Origin: Tetradesmus obliquus
Taxonomy: Eukaryota > Chlorophyta > Chlorophyceae > Sphaeropleales > Scenedesmaceae
Length of the DNA: 64,000 nt
Reading direction: 5' to 3'
Assembly: GCA_030272155.1 (NCBI GenBank)
Contig: CP126207.1
Coordinates: forward strand, 1,550,001-1,614,000
Of this stretch, positions 12,949-33,142 are shown in pieces; the first letter of the stretch is position 1, and each line of letters begins with the position of its first letter. The notes beneath the pieces were generated by a model. That model ran no database searches and was not told where the DNA came from. It saw nothing but the letters and a program-made list of their open reading frames with translations. The translations under genes and the position numbers were made by a program.

Positions 12949-20997
<8,049 letters not shown>

Positions 20998-22216
20998 TTT
21001 AGCCAGGATTCAAAAACCAGGCACTATATTCCTCGTGCAATGAATAGATGGCTTGTTGCGTCTTGCTGTTCCAGAACTGGGCTGCCCCGACTCTGTGTGC
21101 AGGACACCGCAATCAAACTTTGTGCAGTCACACAGGTGTACAGGACATATGGAGAGCAACCACCCAATCAGATATTAGGTGCTGAAACGCGTGTGCTGCT
21201 TATGTATGTCACTGTCCACTCAGAGTGGTAGGGCGCGGCCTGCAGCTTCGGGCACCAGAACAGGTCACGCTGCTTGCGCTCCGGTCGTGGGCTTCTAGAG
21301 TGCAAAAGATATGCAAAAACGTGTAATGTATTAGTTCTTTGTCTATGCTGCGGAACCTATGCAGAGTGGCGTCGCTGTTCCACTATGATGGGAGCGCGGG
21401 AAAACCTCACACCTGCCGTTTGCCCGTGCACAGCGAGACTAGCATCCTTCATTCTTGTTCGCCTGCTCCAACACAGTAAGGTTGTTGTATATTGCTATCA
21501 ATCATTCGCAGGATAGGGCTTAAGGTAGCGGTGTGTTGCAGAGTACTGCAGCAGCTGAGTCAGCAGCAAGAAGGCAACCATGACAATGCCATCAGCTGGC
21601 GTTGCAGCAGTCAAACACTCCTGCAACATGCTGCCAGAAGGCACATCGCAAGGAACTGGTTTTTGACATGTTACCGCTTGAGCATGTTGACGTATGAGCA
21701 AACAAAACAAAGCACGCGAGCTCCGGTCAGTATGTTCATACTTTGCTGGCACGCCCAAAACCCCAACACCCTGCAGCAGCCTTACTGCCTTGGCCAGGCA
21801 TGCTGCTGACCCCACATCAACTGCTGTTGCTGCTGCTGACACAGCGGCCGTACGGCCAACTGACAGATGTAAGGAATGCCAGATCGCAAGCAGCAGCAGC
21901 GAGTTGCAATGCCCGAAAGAAACACGCAAGTCATCCTGAGCGTGTGATGCTGCTGTCTGTGCGGCGCGCCTGCACATAGATCTGTACGTGAGCGCAGCTG
22001 CAACCACTCGCAAGAACCCAGTGACACAGCCTGCGCAGCAACAGCCATTTCAACTGTTGCCGCCGCAGCTATTGCACCAGACTCACACTCGCTCACTCTC
22101 TCTGCATCTTCCCAATCTCTGCCCCAACCACCAACCCCCAAGCCAACCATCCGCTGCTGAGAACTTCACGGTGGCTGCTGTCCATACTTCACACTGAGAA
22201 GATTGAACTTCACAGT
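20998..22216. other. Intergenic: PDI 3' flank and GH1 promoter region
   Basis: About 1.2 kb separates the PDI stop from the GH1 start, both on the minus strand. It should hold the PDI 3' UTR and the GH1 promoter. I found no clear minus-strand TGTAA signal and no TATA box at a convincing distance. No exon is recognised. Confidence 0.5.
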
Positions 22217-25200
22217 CTAAAGCTCATCCTTCTTGTCGTCCTCCTCCTCGGCATCCTTCTCGCCATCGTCACTCTTCTTCTTCTTTGGCAGCTCAAACTT
22301 GCTGACTGCGTTCTTCTTGATGAACTTGGTCAGAGCCTGCAGGAAGCACAAAGGCAAAGCAGCACATGTGTCAGACTAGCATTCAAGGAAGGTGTCATCG
22401 AGTGTTTGGCAGCTCAAACTTGCTGACTGCGTTCTTCTTGATGAACTTGGTCAGCGCCTGCAGGAAGCACGATGAACACAAGGGGCTACAGGAGCGTGTG
22501 TCAGCGTCCTGATACAGGAGATGAAGTGCGTGATGGCAGACACTAATATCTGCTGACATTGTTCTCCTCGAACAAGGCGTAGTGAGCAGCTGATGCTAGA
22601 TTGATTAAATTAGATTTAACAATGTACTTGCAGAGCTTACAGAGCAGCAGAACAAAGCAGAAGAACAGAGACCAGACATATTTGGTTCCACAAGACCCCG
22701 CAAGACCCCAGCCAAAAAATTGAAACAGTGCGCCAAGAGAAGGAACAATGCGCCAAACGCACCTTGAGGCTGCGGTCGCCACCATCAAAAGTGATGGGCT
22801 TTGCGTCCTTGCCGGCCGGGTAGAAGATGATGGTGGGGAAGCCCTTCACCTCAACATCGGGGTGCTCGTTCTCAGTGCCGTCCATCTTGGCAATGACCAC
22901 GGTGTCAACCTGCACGTGTAAAATTGACACAACATGAGTACGGCATGCGAACGATGAGAAGGCATTGATTACTGTGGGATTTGCAACTGCTGCTTCGCGT
23001 ACAGTAAACAACAGCAGCTGCTTCACTACTTGCAGTCATGCAGGCCCTTGCTGGTTTGTGCCATCTGCGCTGTTGCTGCAGCATGACTGCTGCCTTGTTG
23101 ATTTGAAGGATTTGTTAGCCAGCTTCTTGCACACAGCTGCTGCTGCGCTGCAGTCCACATTGCTCGACTGTTGCTCTGCTGTTATCTAGTACTTGCAAAT
23201 CAATTAAAATTGTTTCCTACCTTGGCGAAGCGCTTGGCCAGCTTCTTGTACACGGGCTCCAGGGCCTTGCAGTGGCCGCACCACGGGGCGTACACCTGCA
23301 GGCAACAGCAGCACATTGTCAGGCAACAGTCTCTCAGGCGCATGGCAGCGATGCGTTAGCAGCATAGCAGAAGAGAGCAGCATGCAGAAGCCCACTCACA
23401 GCAGCACATCCTTCTCCTCATCATTCACAACAGGAGTTGAAAACTTGCCGACGCCACACCACAAAGATGACGACAGGCAGCCCATTTCTATGCACACTTG
23501 ATAAGTTGGCTGCTGCTTGCACGCACATACACAAACAGGCACCAGCAGAAAGCGCAAAAGCTGCGGTAGATCTGCATGCCCACCTCGAGCAGCACATCCT
23601 TCTCCTCATCCTTGACAATGGAGTCGAAGTTCTTGCCCACAATGATGGAAACACCGCCGTCAGTTGGCTCATCGGGGATGGGGGCAGACTTGTACTCAGC
23701 CTCTGCGGTGCCGTCCAGGACGGATGCAGCGAACTCGCCCAGGGCCTTCTCACTGCAGGGTCAAAACATATGTGCAGCAGAGGGCAGCAGGGGGTGAGGA
23801 TCTTATGATACGCGCAGACTTGTACTCAGCCTCTGCGGTACCGTCCAGGACAGAGGCTGCAAACTCGCCCAGGGCCTTGTCGCTGCAGCACACAAGACGC
23901 AAACAGGGTGCAGCAGAGGGCAGCATTGCAATACATGTCAGGAATGGGAGCAGACTTGTACTCTGCCTCTGCAATGCGCAGCAGAGCAACAAATGCAGCA
24001 GGCCTCACCTGAGGTCGCCCTTCAGCTTGTACTTCTTGTTCTTGGCCATCTCAAAGCCCACCACCACGGGTGCGTCCTCGGCCTTCACACCGAAGAAGTT
24101 CACGACGGGGTCCTTGGCAGTTCCGTCCATGTTCACGGTCACCATCACGAGCTTGCCCTTGTGCTCCAGGGCGACCTGCAGTGCCAAACAAAATGACAAC
24201 AAAATAACGTCAGAAGATGACACTGCAACGTGTACACGGCTGTTGCAAGTGTCATGTTCACGGTCACCATCACGAGCTTGCCCTTGTGCTCCAGGGCGAC
24301 CTGCAGTGCCAAACAAAAAGACAACAAAATAACGTCAGAAGATGACACTGCAACATGTACACGGCTGTTGCAAGTGTCGTGTTCACGGTCACCATCACCA
24401 GCTTGCCCTTGCGCTCCAGGGCCACCTGTGACAGAAATCAACATGGAGTGACAACATAATGACATCAGATGGTGACACTGGACAGCATTCACAGTCACCA
24501 TCACCAGCTTGACCTTGTGCTCAAGGGCAACCTGTGAAAGTCAAAGCAAAACAAGCAAACACATTCACATTTTGGTAACAAGGACAAAATCACGCCGCAA
24601 AGCAACCACAGGCTGCTGTCTGCATGCTGCGGCAGAAACACTGGACGCTGCTGCAGCGGCGAAAGTCGAATCCACCTTGCTGCCAATGCTGCAGCTGCTT
24701 CTGTGTGAAAGCCACACCCACAGCCCTGAACATCTAGACTGTAACACCCACCTTGCGGTAGGACTTGAACAGCTCAGCATCGGCCTTCAGGTCCTTCTCG
24801 TTGGCAATCAGCAGCAGCTGCTTCTCAATGCCGGATGAAAAGATCTTCTGGCTGTTCTGGTCGTTGAACTCGATGGTGGGCGGCAGCTTCTCGGACTTGA
24901 TCAGGTCACCAAGGCCGTCCTTGGTGATCTTGCCCTTCAGCGCAACAGTCTGGCGCTCCTCGTCTGCAAAATGACAGAAAAGTAACAGGAAAATAACAAC
25001 AGAAGCAGGTGTGAGATGGCAGGGGGCAGCTTCTCGTAATTCATCAAGTTGCCGAGGCCGTCCTTGGTGATCTTGCCCTTGAGGGCCACGGTCTGGCGCT
25101 CCTCGTCTGCAAAATGACAAGAAAGTAACAGAAAAGTAACAACAGCAGCAGGTGTGAGATGGTGGGGGGCAGCTTCTCGGACTTGATCAGGTCGCCGAGG

Positions 25201-28200
25201 CCGTCCTTGGTGATCTTGCCCTTGAGGGCCACGGTCTGGCGCTCCTCGTCTGCAAAATGACAAGAAAGTAACAGAAAAGTAACAACAGCAGCAGGTGTGA
25301 GATGGTGGGGGGCAGCAGCTTTTCTTGAACTTGATCTGGCGCTCCTTTGCCACTGCCTTGCTGCTGGCACACGACACAGGACTCCCAGCACCCTCTTATG
25401 GACAAGAAACTTCAGCGCAACAGCAACTGCCTGTTCGGCAACCACTGCCTGTGCACCACTTTGATCGATGTACAGCAGGATCTGGCCCTAAACACTCACT
25501 GGGGAAGTGTGTGATGACGGTCACGCTGCCAGCCTTGTCCAGGCCTGCTGCCTTGGCCACTGCTTGTCGCCACAAGAGTCATAGCAACCTAAACCAAACC
25601 AAACTGGAAAAAACCATAATGATGCTGCTTTTCACTCACTGGGGAAGTTGGTGATGACGGTCACGCTGCCAGCCTTGTCCAGGCCTGCTGCCTTGGCCAC
25701 TGCCTTGTCGCTAGTCTGCACAAAGGTGGCGTCCTCGTTGGCCTGGGCCACCTTGATGAATGCCTCGTGCTCAGCACCCTGTTCAGTTGAGAATTAACAG
25801 CAGCAGCAGCAGCAGCAGATGCATACGTTGTCAGTTGCCGATGGTCTGCACAAAGGTGGCGTCCTCGTTGGCCTGGGCAACCTTGATGCAGGCCTTGTGC
25901 TCAGCACCCTGTTGTTTATTACTGCAGCAGCTACAACGGCAGCAGCAGAACAGGAATGCAAAACATGATTGTGGCCCTGACACGGTGCGCTGGGGTGGGG
26001 TTCAGCTCAGCACAGTGACAAAACTATGCTTTGCAGTGCACTGTTGGCAATCAATTGACGCGAACCGCGGCTGTCCTGCAAGTTCACAGCGTGAACAACA
26101 CATTCTTCGCACCTTGAAGTCCTTGAAGTAGCCCTTCTCAGCACCACCACCTCGGCGCCCTTCTCAGCACCACCACCCAACAGCTGATGCATGAAATCAT
26201 CTGCAGTCCTATTATCTCGATCAGAATGCAATGAAATATCCAAGCATTTCACCTTGAAGTCCTTGAAGTAGCCCAGCACCAGCACCTCAGCGCCCTTCTC
26301 AGCAGCCTCAAGGGCGTCCTTGTCAGCCAGGGTGGCAGCAGCGGGGCCTGTCTTCTTCTGCACCCAGCGGCTGATGCCAGAGCTGCAGAGAAAAACAAGC
26401 AGCAGCAGCGCAGCAAAGAAGTGCACGTGTCAGTCAGAGTGGCGGCAGCGGGGCCTGTCTTCTTCTGCACCCAGCGGCTGATGCCAGACCTGCAGAAATA
26501 AACAAGCAGCGCAGCAAAGAAGTGCACGTGTCAGCAAGGGTGGGAGCAGCAGGGCCTGTCTTCTTCTGCACCCAGCGGCTGATGCCGAAGCTGCAGGAAA
26601 TAACACATCAGCAGGAGCAACAGCAGCAGCAACACACGCCAGCGTCAGATCATGGGCAGCAGCAGGGCCTGTCTTCTTCTGCACCCAGCGGCTGATGCCG
26701 GAGCTGCAAGGGTTGAACAGCAGCAGCAGCAGCGTGGAATGAAAAGGGCCACTCACAGGCAGGTGCAAAAACGCTGCTGTGTGCAGCTGCTGGCGACAGA
26801 GCTCCACAGAAGCAACAGCAACATGCAGCACCAAGGCAAGTGACATGGCAGCTGCCTGCTCAGTGTGGCCTGCAAGCATTCTGAATGAGGGCAGCAAAGG
26901 ATTGGCCAGCAGATCATGATCATGACTCACGTACTGCAGGGACTGCTTCCGCTGCTACATGATGTACCATGCTGCTTGTGCAGCTCCAGCGCGCGCATGG
27001 TTGGCTATTGGTAGCTTGTTGCATATTAAAGTAGTCAAAAAACATCAGGCCAAAGGGGAACTCACGCGTCACGGGGGCCACCATAGTCGGACACCAGCTC
27101 GCCATCAACAAACCACTTGAGGGTAGGGTAGCCCTGCACGCCAAACTTCTGGCCCAGGTCGGACTCCACAGTGGCGTCAACCTGGTCAAACACGGTCAAA
27201 CAAAAGTCAACGCGGTCAAACAAGGGTCAGAGAGAGGGCTTGCAGGACATGCGGCTGCAGAACAGTGGCAGCAGCGCCGCTGCTGCTGCGCAGGTGTGCG
27301 GCGGTTGGATCAAAACTGATGTGCACAGCACAGGCAGCAGCTGCTGTGATGTGAGCAGCACAAAGGATGACGCAGATATGCCTGCAGGATGCATGCTTTC
27401 AGGCAGTGCAGCAACCAGTGACTGCATGCGGTACAGCAACAGGATGAACAGCAGCAAGGCTGTGCTCCACTGCTGCTGTGATCAAAAAGCTGCAAGGCAT
27501 GGTACATTGTGTTGTGCTTGCCCATATACGATGTGAAAACAAACAATTACGCAACAGCAATCGTCAGAGAGCTGTTGATCGTATGGGTAGGTGCTGGGCT
27601 GGGAACGAACGGCAACTTCTGGTGCAAGTACTGAACAGCGTAGTTGCAAGCTCACACGCGACCACCAGGCCATGAAAAACAGTCCCCAAGCTTCGTCGAG
27701 ACACATAGACAGCCGTGTAGGACTCCATGCGGTGTTGCAAGGCCAGCACGCCAAGTGGTTAAGCCAACAACCTCGCCCCTGAGGCACCCACAGCTCAGCT
27801 CACCTTGCCGATAACGATCTTGTCGTCATACTTCTTCAGTTCAGTGGCTGCCTTGGCGTACTCGGGCTTCAGCTTCTGCAGGAGCAGCGAAACAACTACC
27901 AGTGAGCAAGGGCAGCGATCTGCCGTCTGCTGAGGCTGACGCCTATTGAAACAGCTCTTACCTGGCAATGACCGCACCAAGGAGCGTAGAACTCGACCTG
28001 CGAGGCGGGCAAGAACGAATGAGCCAGGCCGGAGAAGGGCGAGTGCTGCTGCTGCACTGCCTGTGGGACCTGAAGCGTGCCAGTGGTGCGAGGCAGGCGC
28101 ACTTTCTCTAAAGAACATCATGCATCCATGATCAGCTGTTTCTATGCGTGCTGGTTGCATACCAGTGCGAAGGGTGCCTTCTTGACTGTGTCGTCCCAGT

Positions 28201-28369
28201 TCTTTGTTGTGATCACCACCACATCCTTCTCCTCATCGTCGCCACCCTTGCTGTCTTCGGAGGCACTGTCGTCCTCATACTCGTCCTCCTTCTCTGCCTC
28301 CTCTCCCCGAACGAACGGGGCAGAGAGGAGCAGCAGACCGAACAGCGCAGCGATCAAAAGCTTGTTCAT
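22217..28369 (-). CDS. Protein disulfide isomerase, ER (12 exons)
   Basis: Exons in transcript order: 28163-28369, 27962-27997, 27804-27875, 27066-27181, 26253-26382, 25640-25778, 24752-24963, 24009-24175, 23584-23752, 23221-23295, 22763-22909, 22217-22336. They give 1590 nt, 529 aa, all phases consistent. A signal peptide (MNKLLIAALFGLLLLSAPFV) is followed by an acidic spacer, thioredoxin domain a with CGHC at residues 77-80, redox-inactive b and b' regions, and domain a' with CGHC at 422-425. The end is a Lys/Asp/Glu-rich tail closing in KDEL. This is the classical a-b-b'-a' layout at its usual length. It forms and shuffles disulfides of secreted proteins in the ER lumen. Exon 2 is only 36 nt and encodes the whole first active site (VEFYAPWCGHCQ). 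The start is the ATG directly before the signal peptide; an upstream in-frame ATG would spoil it. Confidence 0.95.
22392..22462 (-). repeat. Exon echo: 5' part of PDI exon 12
   Basis: A near-perfect copy of the first 60-odd bases of exon 12 (ALTKFIKKNAVSKFELP) with its CTGCAG acceptor sits in the upstream intron, about 100 bp from the true acceptor. If used, it would change the C-terminus and lose KDEL. Confidence 0.88.
23397..24000 (-). repeat. Exon echoes around PDI exon 9
   Basis: A 3' echo lies at 23397-23475 (DEEKDVLL region). 5' echoes lie at 23806-23890 (SDKALGEFAASVLDGTAEAE, nearly intact) and at about 23940-23985. The true exon is 23584-23752. Confidence 0.85.
24240..24535 (-). repeat. 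Exon echoes: three copies of the 5' part of PDI exon 8
   Basis: The segment encoding VALEHKGKLVMVTVNM with acceptor recurs at 24250-24310, 24378-24430 and 24485-24535, with a period of about 115-125 bp. Copies decay with distance from the true exon (24009-24175); the farthest reads VALEHKVKLVMVTVN. Confidence 0.9.
25010..25345 (-). repeat. Exon echoes: copies of the 5' part of PDI exon 7
   Basis: Two long copies (25015-25112 and 25150-25253) repeat NEERQTVALKGKITKDGLGD and the following LPP segment. A short third piece lies near 25300-25345. The copies share CTGTTACTTTTCTGTTACTT-type intron sequence before their acceptors, so intron and exon edge were copied together. The true exon 7 is 24752-24963. 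Confidence 0.92.
25490..25912 (-). repeat. Exon echoes flanking PDI exon 6
   Basis: A 3' echo at 25490-25570 (AAGLDKAGSVTVIT plus donor) and a 5' echo at 25838-25912 (GAEHKACIKVAQANEDATFV) bracket the true exon 25640-25778. Confidence 0.88.
26105..26715 (-). repeat. Exon echoes flanking PDI exon 5
   Basis: A 3' echo lies at 26110-26170. Three 5' echoes lie at 26436-26492, 26535-26592 and 26657-26704, each holding an acceptor and SGISRWVQKKTGPAA. The spacing is about 110 bp. The true exon is 26253-26382. Confidence 0.9.
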
Positions 28370-29339
28370 CTTGATGATGGGCCGTGTCAGAAGGAAGACT
28401 GACTGGGGCGATTCCGACGCTGTCTGAAGCTTTGCACCTCTAACCAACTTCAGCCCCCAGTGGGTTTAGGCACGCACGGGACACCTAGGCACATGGCTCC
28501 CCGCATACGTTGCATGCATGGTTCAAGTACCACTGCAGAGTAATCAAGGGACTTTCATAAACGTTTGTGACAAGCTGCGCAGCCTCACGTCAACGCCCGT
28601 CAACACGCAAGCCACCCTCCTGCAGACTGCTGATATGCGAGCATCTTTGGGGCTTCATGCACGCACAGCAACTTCTACATTGTCTTTCCGACTGTTGTAT
28701 CAATGAGCTTGCTATACGTCGATATGCATCGGGAACTTTACGTGCCCAGCAGCACCTGTGTGCTGGCCAGTCACTGCCAGCACAGCTTTGACCAGGCGCT
28801 TCCACTGCCCCTGTAGAGCTGTCAGCGCAGCATTCTGTCGTTAGTGGAGCCTCAGAAGGGTTTGGTTTTGGTTTTGTCAGCCGCATTACAGGGTGCAGTG
28901 CCTACTGCAGTACAGCAAATGGAGTGTGCCTGCAGCAACACTTTCGATACGCTGGGCTTCAGGCCAATTCATCCAGCTCTGATATAGGCCTCTTGATGTT
29001 TGACAAAGCAGCAGCAGCTGCAGCACGCACATTGCTCCCATGCAATGATCCCGTCACGGGATCCACGGCGTGGGGTGGTACCCTACAGATGAACACATGC
29101 TGCCACACCCAGCAGATGCAGCTAGCCAGTATGCATGCCCACCACTTGTAGACTTGTAACAGCCTGTGCTTGGTGCAGCACTGAGCAGCTTCCCTGCACC
29201 TGCAACAGCCTACGCCTGCAACATGCTGCAGCAGATTCTGCTGCGGCAGTCACTCCCACAAGATCTTCAGCTGTTGCTCATGCGTGCGCGCGCCGCCGAG
29301 CTGACCAGCACACTGATGTAAGGTGCACTGTCATCATCA

Positions 29340-29374
<35 letters not shown>

Positions 29375-30159
29375 GCATTTTTCTGTCTGGGCTTGCTGCA
29401 TGCCGCTGCCGAGTTGCTGGTCGGGTAGGCTACGAGCTTGTTTGCCAGAAACACCTTGCTGCCACTGGTGCAGCTGCTGCAGCACTGTGAGTGAGCTGTA
29501 GTTTGTGAATGAAGTAAGAATGTTGTTGGTAGCAGGCTTTGGCTGTAGAACCTCTCAGCAGCAGCACCAGCAGCAGCAGAGGCCATGAGTGCATGACAGT
29601 TCTGGTTCACAATGCAGTTTTTGCTTTGCAATGCTGGACTGCGTAGGCAGCCAGCCACAACAAGTGAACCAACAGCAGCAGCAGCAGCAGCACTGTGCAT
29701 GCATGTACCGCAGCTTTCCGCAGTTCAGGCTCTGAAGTGCTGCTGGACTGCTTAGACTGCCAGCCATGGCCAGTGAATCAACCGCAGCAGCAGCAGCAGC
29801 AGCAGCAGTGCGCATGCATGCTTTGCAGCTGCTCTCTACGTGTGCACAGTACCTAGGTTGGCGTTGTTAGACGTCAACAGACTGCAGGGAGTTCGCATGT
29901 GGAGGCTCTTGCTGCTTGCAAAAGCCAGCGGCGGTGGCAGCAGCAACACGATCTGTGCTGGTTACTGGCGAGTTGCCGGGCATGCAGGTCTAGATGCATG
30001 GCTGATGCATGGATCTGCATGGTCTGCATGGCCGGCATGGTCATGGTTCTGCATGGTTCTGTTTCTGTATTCTGTTCTGCGTAATTCTGCCGCATGGTTA
30101 TGCGTCGTACACACTCGACAACGCTGCAGGCTCAAGCAGTGCGCAATGTGCTGCAGGCC
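28370..30159. other. PDI promoter side and gene-free DNA
   Basis: The first few hundred bases should carry the PDI promoter, but no clear TATA box is seen. A (CTG)n tract lies at 29339-29373. A segment with CTGGACTGC, CCAGCCA and a (CAG)n run ending TGCGCATGCATG is present twice, at about 29631-29706 and 29744-29820. TGCATGG words cluster at 29995-30060. No exon is recognised. Confidence 0.5.
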
Positions 30160-31315
30160 AGGCCCTACCAACGCCAGGAGGGGTTTAACCCCAGTGAAAT
30201 GAGTTTACTCCAGGGGGTTTACTCTGGTGTTTACTCCAGATCCCAGTGGCGGATTACGGTGTAACCTTTGCGCTTTGCGAGTAAACCGAGTTACTCCCAG
30301 GGGTTTACTCTGAGTAAACGTAGTTTATCACGGGTAACGTGCTGGATAACTTCAGGGAGTAAACCAGCTTTACCTCGCTATCGTACTTTACCATGGCGGG
30401 TGTGCCCCGTTTAACTTTTTGGGCATTTAACTCGCGGGTTATGTGAACTCGCCAGTCCAGTCGGAGTAATCTCGAGTGAGTAATCGTTGGTTACCCCGCT
30501 ACCCTTGGGCCAACAAGTCGAGTAAGCAGCTGTGCTCAGCACAAATTCAACAGCAGAAGGGGACAACCTGCTGCTGCTGTTGTTGCCCGTGCTCCTGGCC
30601 CTTGTCAGCTGCCTGCTGCTGCAGCTGCTTCCAGCTGGGTATGGTACAAACTGTATGTGCAGCGCACAGCGCCAAGCAGCAGAGCGCAATTGCAATAGCA
30701 GCGGCAGGGCACTTGGCACACCAGAACTGCAGTGCCTGATCAGCCAGCAAGGGAAGCCCAGATTAATTACAATACACATCAAAGCATGGTGCAGGCAGCA
30801 GCACCCACAGCAACACTCTACAGCGCAAGTTAACATATGTAACAGTCGTGTCGGGGCACTTCAGGGCAACGTGTTTTTAGCTCTTTTCTTGCAGCACACT
30901 GTGCCACTGCTAACAGCTCAAATTGATTTAGATTCGTCGTTGAAAGCTTGACATTTATATGTAGGCCACTTGTTCGCTACGTTTGTACCATGCCCAGCTG
31001 TTCTCCTCTTCTTGCTACTGTCTGGGCTGCCAACGTTGCTGCTAGCACCACCAGCAAAAGCATCATGGCCCGACAATGCAACGACACTGATCGCTGCATC
31101 AATTACTGCCTTCCATAAAAATGCCAAACAGAGCAGAGCACGCAGACAGCAACCCCACCAGTGATTCTGATGAAGGTCTGTCATCACTCGCATACATACC
31201 ATGTTCAACAAGTTGCAAGTTGCAAAAAGCCCGCTTGGCAGGCAACCACATAGCAGTGCTGTTGTGCCAACACAGCTGATCAACCAGCGTGACACACCAA
31301 ACTATCTCTGATCAC

Positions 31316-31499
31316 CTGCCATGCCAGGTTCAGAGCCAGAACACAAGTGCTGTCGCCCACCAAAACCGTCAGCGGATCAATGGCTGAGCGTGCGATCACA
31401 TAGGGCTTTGACGGCAGGCACTCAAGGTACTGATGCTGGACAGCCGTGTCCGCCTTGGGAGTAAAAGGACGAACTTGGGTGTTCTTGATTGTGGCATCT
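31316..31499 (-). CDS. Exon-like segment inside transposon 1 (unrecognised)
   Basis: An open segment bounded by an acceptor (TTTGTGCAG) and a CAG|GTGATC donor encodes a hydrophilic peptide including RDATIKNTQVRPFTPKADTA and ECLPSKPYVIARSAIDPLTV. It looks more protein-like than neighbouring frames. No known domain is recognised. It may be part of an element-encoded gene. Confidence 0.3.
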
Positions 31500-31841
31500 C
31501 TGCACAAAGTTCAGCAGGCAGAGCAGGCCGCATGAGCTGGTCAGTTACAGGTTACAAGAAAACACCTTGTACAGATGTTATGGTTATCCATTTCACAACT
31601 GACAACCAACAATCAAGCGCAAGCAGCAGCGCAGAATATGTACGCAAGCCTGCCTCAGTTGCACCTGCCTCTGAAGCTGCTGTTGTTGCCTAGTGCAACG
31701 TACAGCACACCCAGCTGTTGCAGCCTGCCAAGGGCAACTGTGCCAACTGACTCAGGAAAGGTATCATCGATCCTCTGTGGTGTGCTGCTCCCTGCACACT
31801 AGCCGCACCTGTAGCAACGATCAATAGTGCTTTTACTGCAG

Positions 31842-32026
31842 GACTTATCACTGGTTGTGCACCACTGGCTCGGGAGTCGTCACTGCTGCCACAGCATAGA
31901 GCCGCCGGGGGCCCTAGGCCGCGGGGCTGGGATGTGGGTGGTGGTATTGATGGGGCGGCCGCCCCCGCGGGGGCGACAGCTGAGGACCAGATATCACCTG
32001 AAGCCATGGAGAAATACTTCAGAAGT
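31842..32026 (+). CDS. Exon-like segment inside transposon 1, plus strand (unrecognised)
   Basis: The segment runs from a good acceptor (TTTTACTGCAG) to a strong GTAAGT donor. It encodes a peptide containing RGWDVGGGIDGAAAPAG and EDQISPEAMEKYFRS. It is GC-richer than its surroundings. No family is recognised. Since it lies inside the element it may belong to the transposon's own gene or be captured host sequence. Confidence 0.35.
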
Positions 32027-33142
32027 GTAAGTGCTGATTTGATGTCGTCATGCAGCTGTCTTGAGACATGTCTGCAACCTCGGCTTCGCCTGCACATGCG
32101 CACGCATCATACGTGTATGATACAGTTGCACAGGATCTTGCAGCACCGCATTCTGATGGTTTTTATTCAAGACTGCTCACAACCACAGTGCCTTCACATT
32201 ATCAGAATTGAAATACGGAATGCTGCAAGTGCCAACTAACGGCCCCACATTGCTAAGCTGCTGTTTCATACAGCAAGTTGCTGTGGGTGCCACAGTACAG
32301 GTGCTGTAGGTGCTGGCAGCAGCAGCAGTGGTCTGCCCTGCAGCCCCTGGTGCTCACCTCCAATACAGACGATCCAGGGGATGAAAACGCCCTCGCTTGT
32401 TGCCGAATACCCACAAGACCTTCATCGTAGGTGCTTCTGCGGTTGCAAGGCAGCTGGGTGGTTGCAGCTCGGTGCTCCTGGCAACCTCTCAAGATGCATG
32501 CTGCTCCTGGTATAATGACACATTGTATGTTGAACATCTGCATTTCCATATTTGCGAGTCGGCATGTACATGGCGTTCGATGCGAGCCGTCTGCACCTGG
32601 GCTGCACCCGTGGTTAGTCGCAAGGAGCTGCGATCAGCTTTAGTGCGCCCCATAAGTTTCATAATGAACGAATATGTCAATGCAGAAGTTGCCTGCCCAC
32701 GGTCCTGCCTACATGCCGCAAAGCCAGTGACAGGCAGGTTGAATTCTGTCACACGTTGTGACAGCGGTGGAACGTGTTTTCAATGGGTGTTGCGGTTCCT
32801 AACGTTCAAATTGACCAAAAACGCTTAACAATGCGTGCTTGTGGCGAGACAGTCAGCAGCAGGCAGGGTTATCAAGGGCACTGCTGGCAGCAGCAGCAGC
32901 AGAGTAAAAGTTTACTCGTGAATGACTGCGGATACCCAGCCGGATAAACCTGTGTTGGAGTTTACTCCGAGTAATACACCGTTTACACTGGGTAAAGGCC
33001 AGAGTACGTGGTTACCCGCCAGGGTAAGCGGATACCCGCTCGAGTAAACAGGTTGCCGGGTTTACTCCGAGTAAAGCACCAGGTAAAGCCCCTAATCCGG
33101 GGTGAACAGCCGGGTAAAAACCCCCTGGCGTTGGTAGGGAGG

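Larger units (their letters stand above)
30163..33139. mobile_element. DNA transposon 1, CMC/CACTA-like, 2977 bp
   Basis: The ends are inverted: CCCTACCAACGCCAGG on the left and its complement CCTGGCGTTGGTAGGG on the right (33124-33139). Both ends are flanked by AGG (30160-30162 and 33140-33142), a 3-bp target duplication as in CACTA/EnSpm elements. Subterminal zones (about 30190-30480 and 32905-33110) are packed with TTTACTC / GAGTAAA words in both orientations, the expected layout for transposase-binding arrays. The terminal CCCTA differs from canonical CACTA by one base. The interior has exon-like segments but no transposase domain that I can name. It is either non-autonomous or carries an unrecognised gene. 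Confidence 0.82.

Noticed and set aside
29267-29820. Ala/Gln-rich minus-strand frames
   Set aside because: They arise from two duplicated (CAG)n segments and a CTG tract, with no conserved sequence around them.
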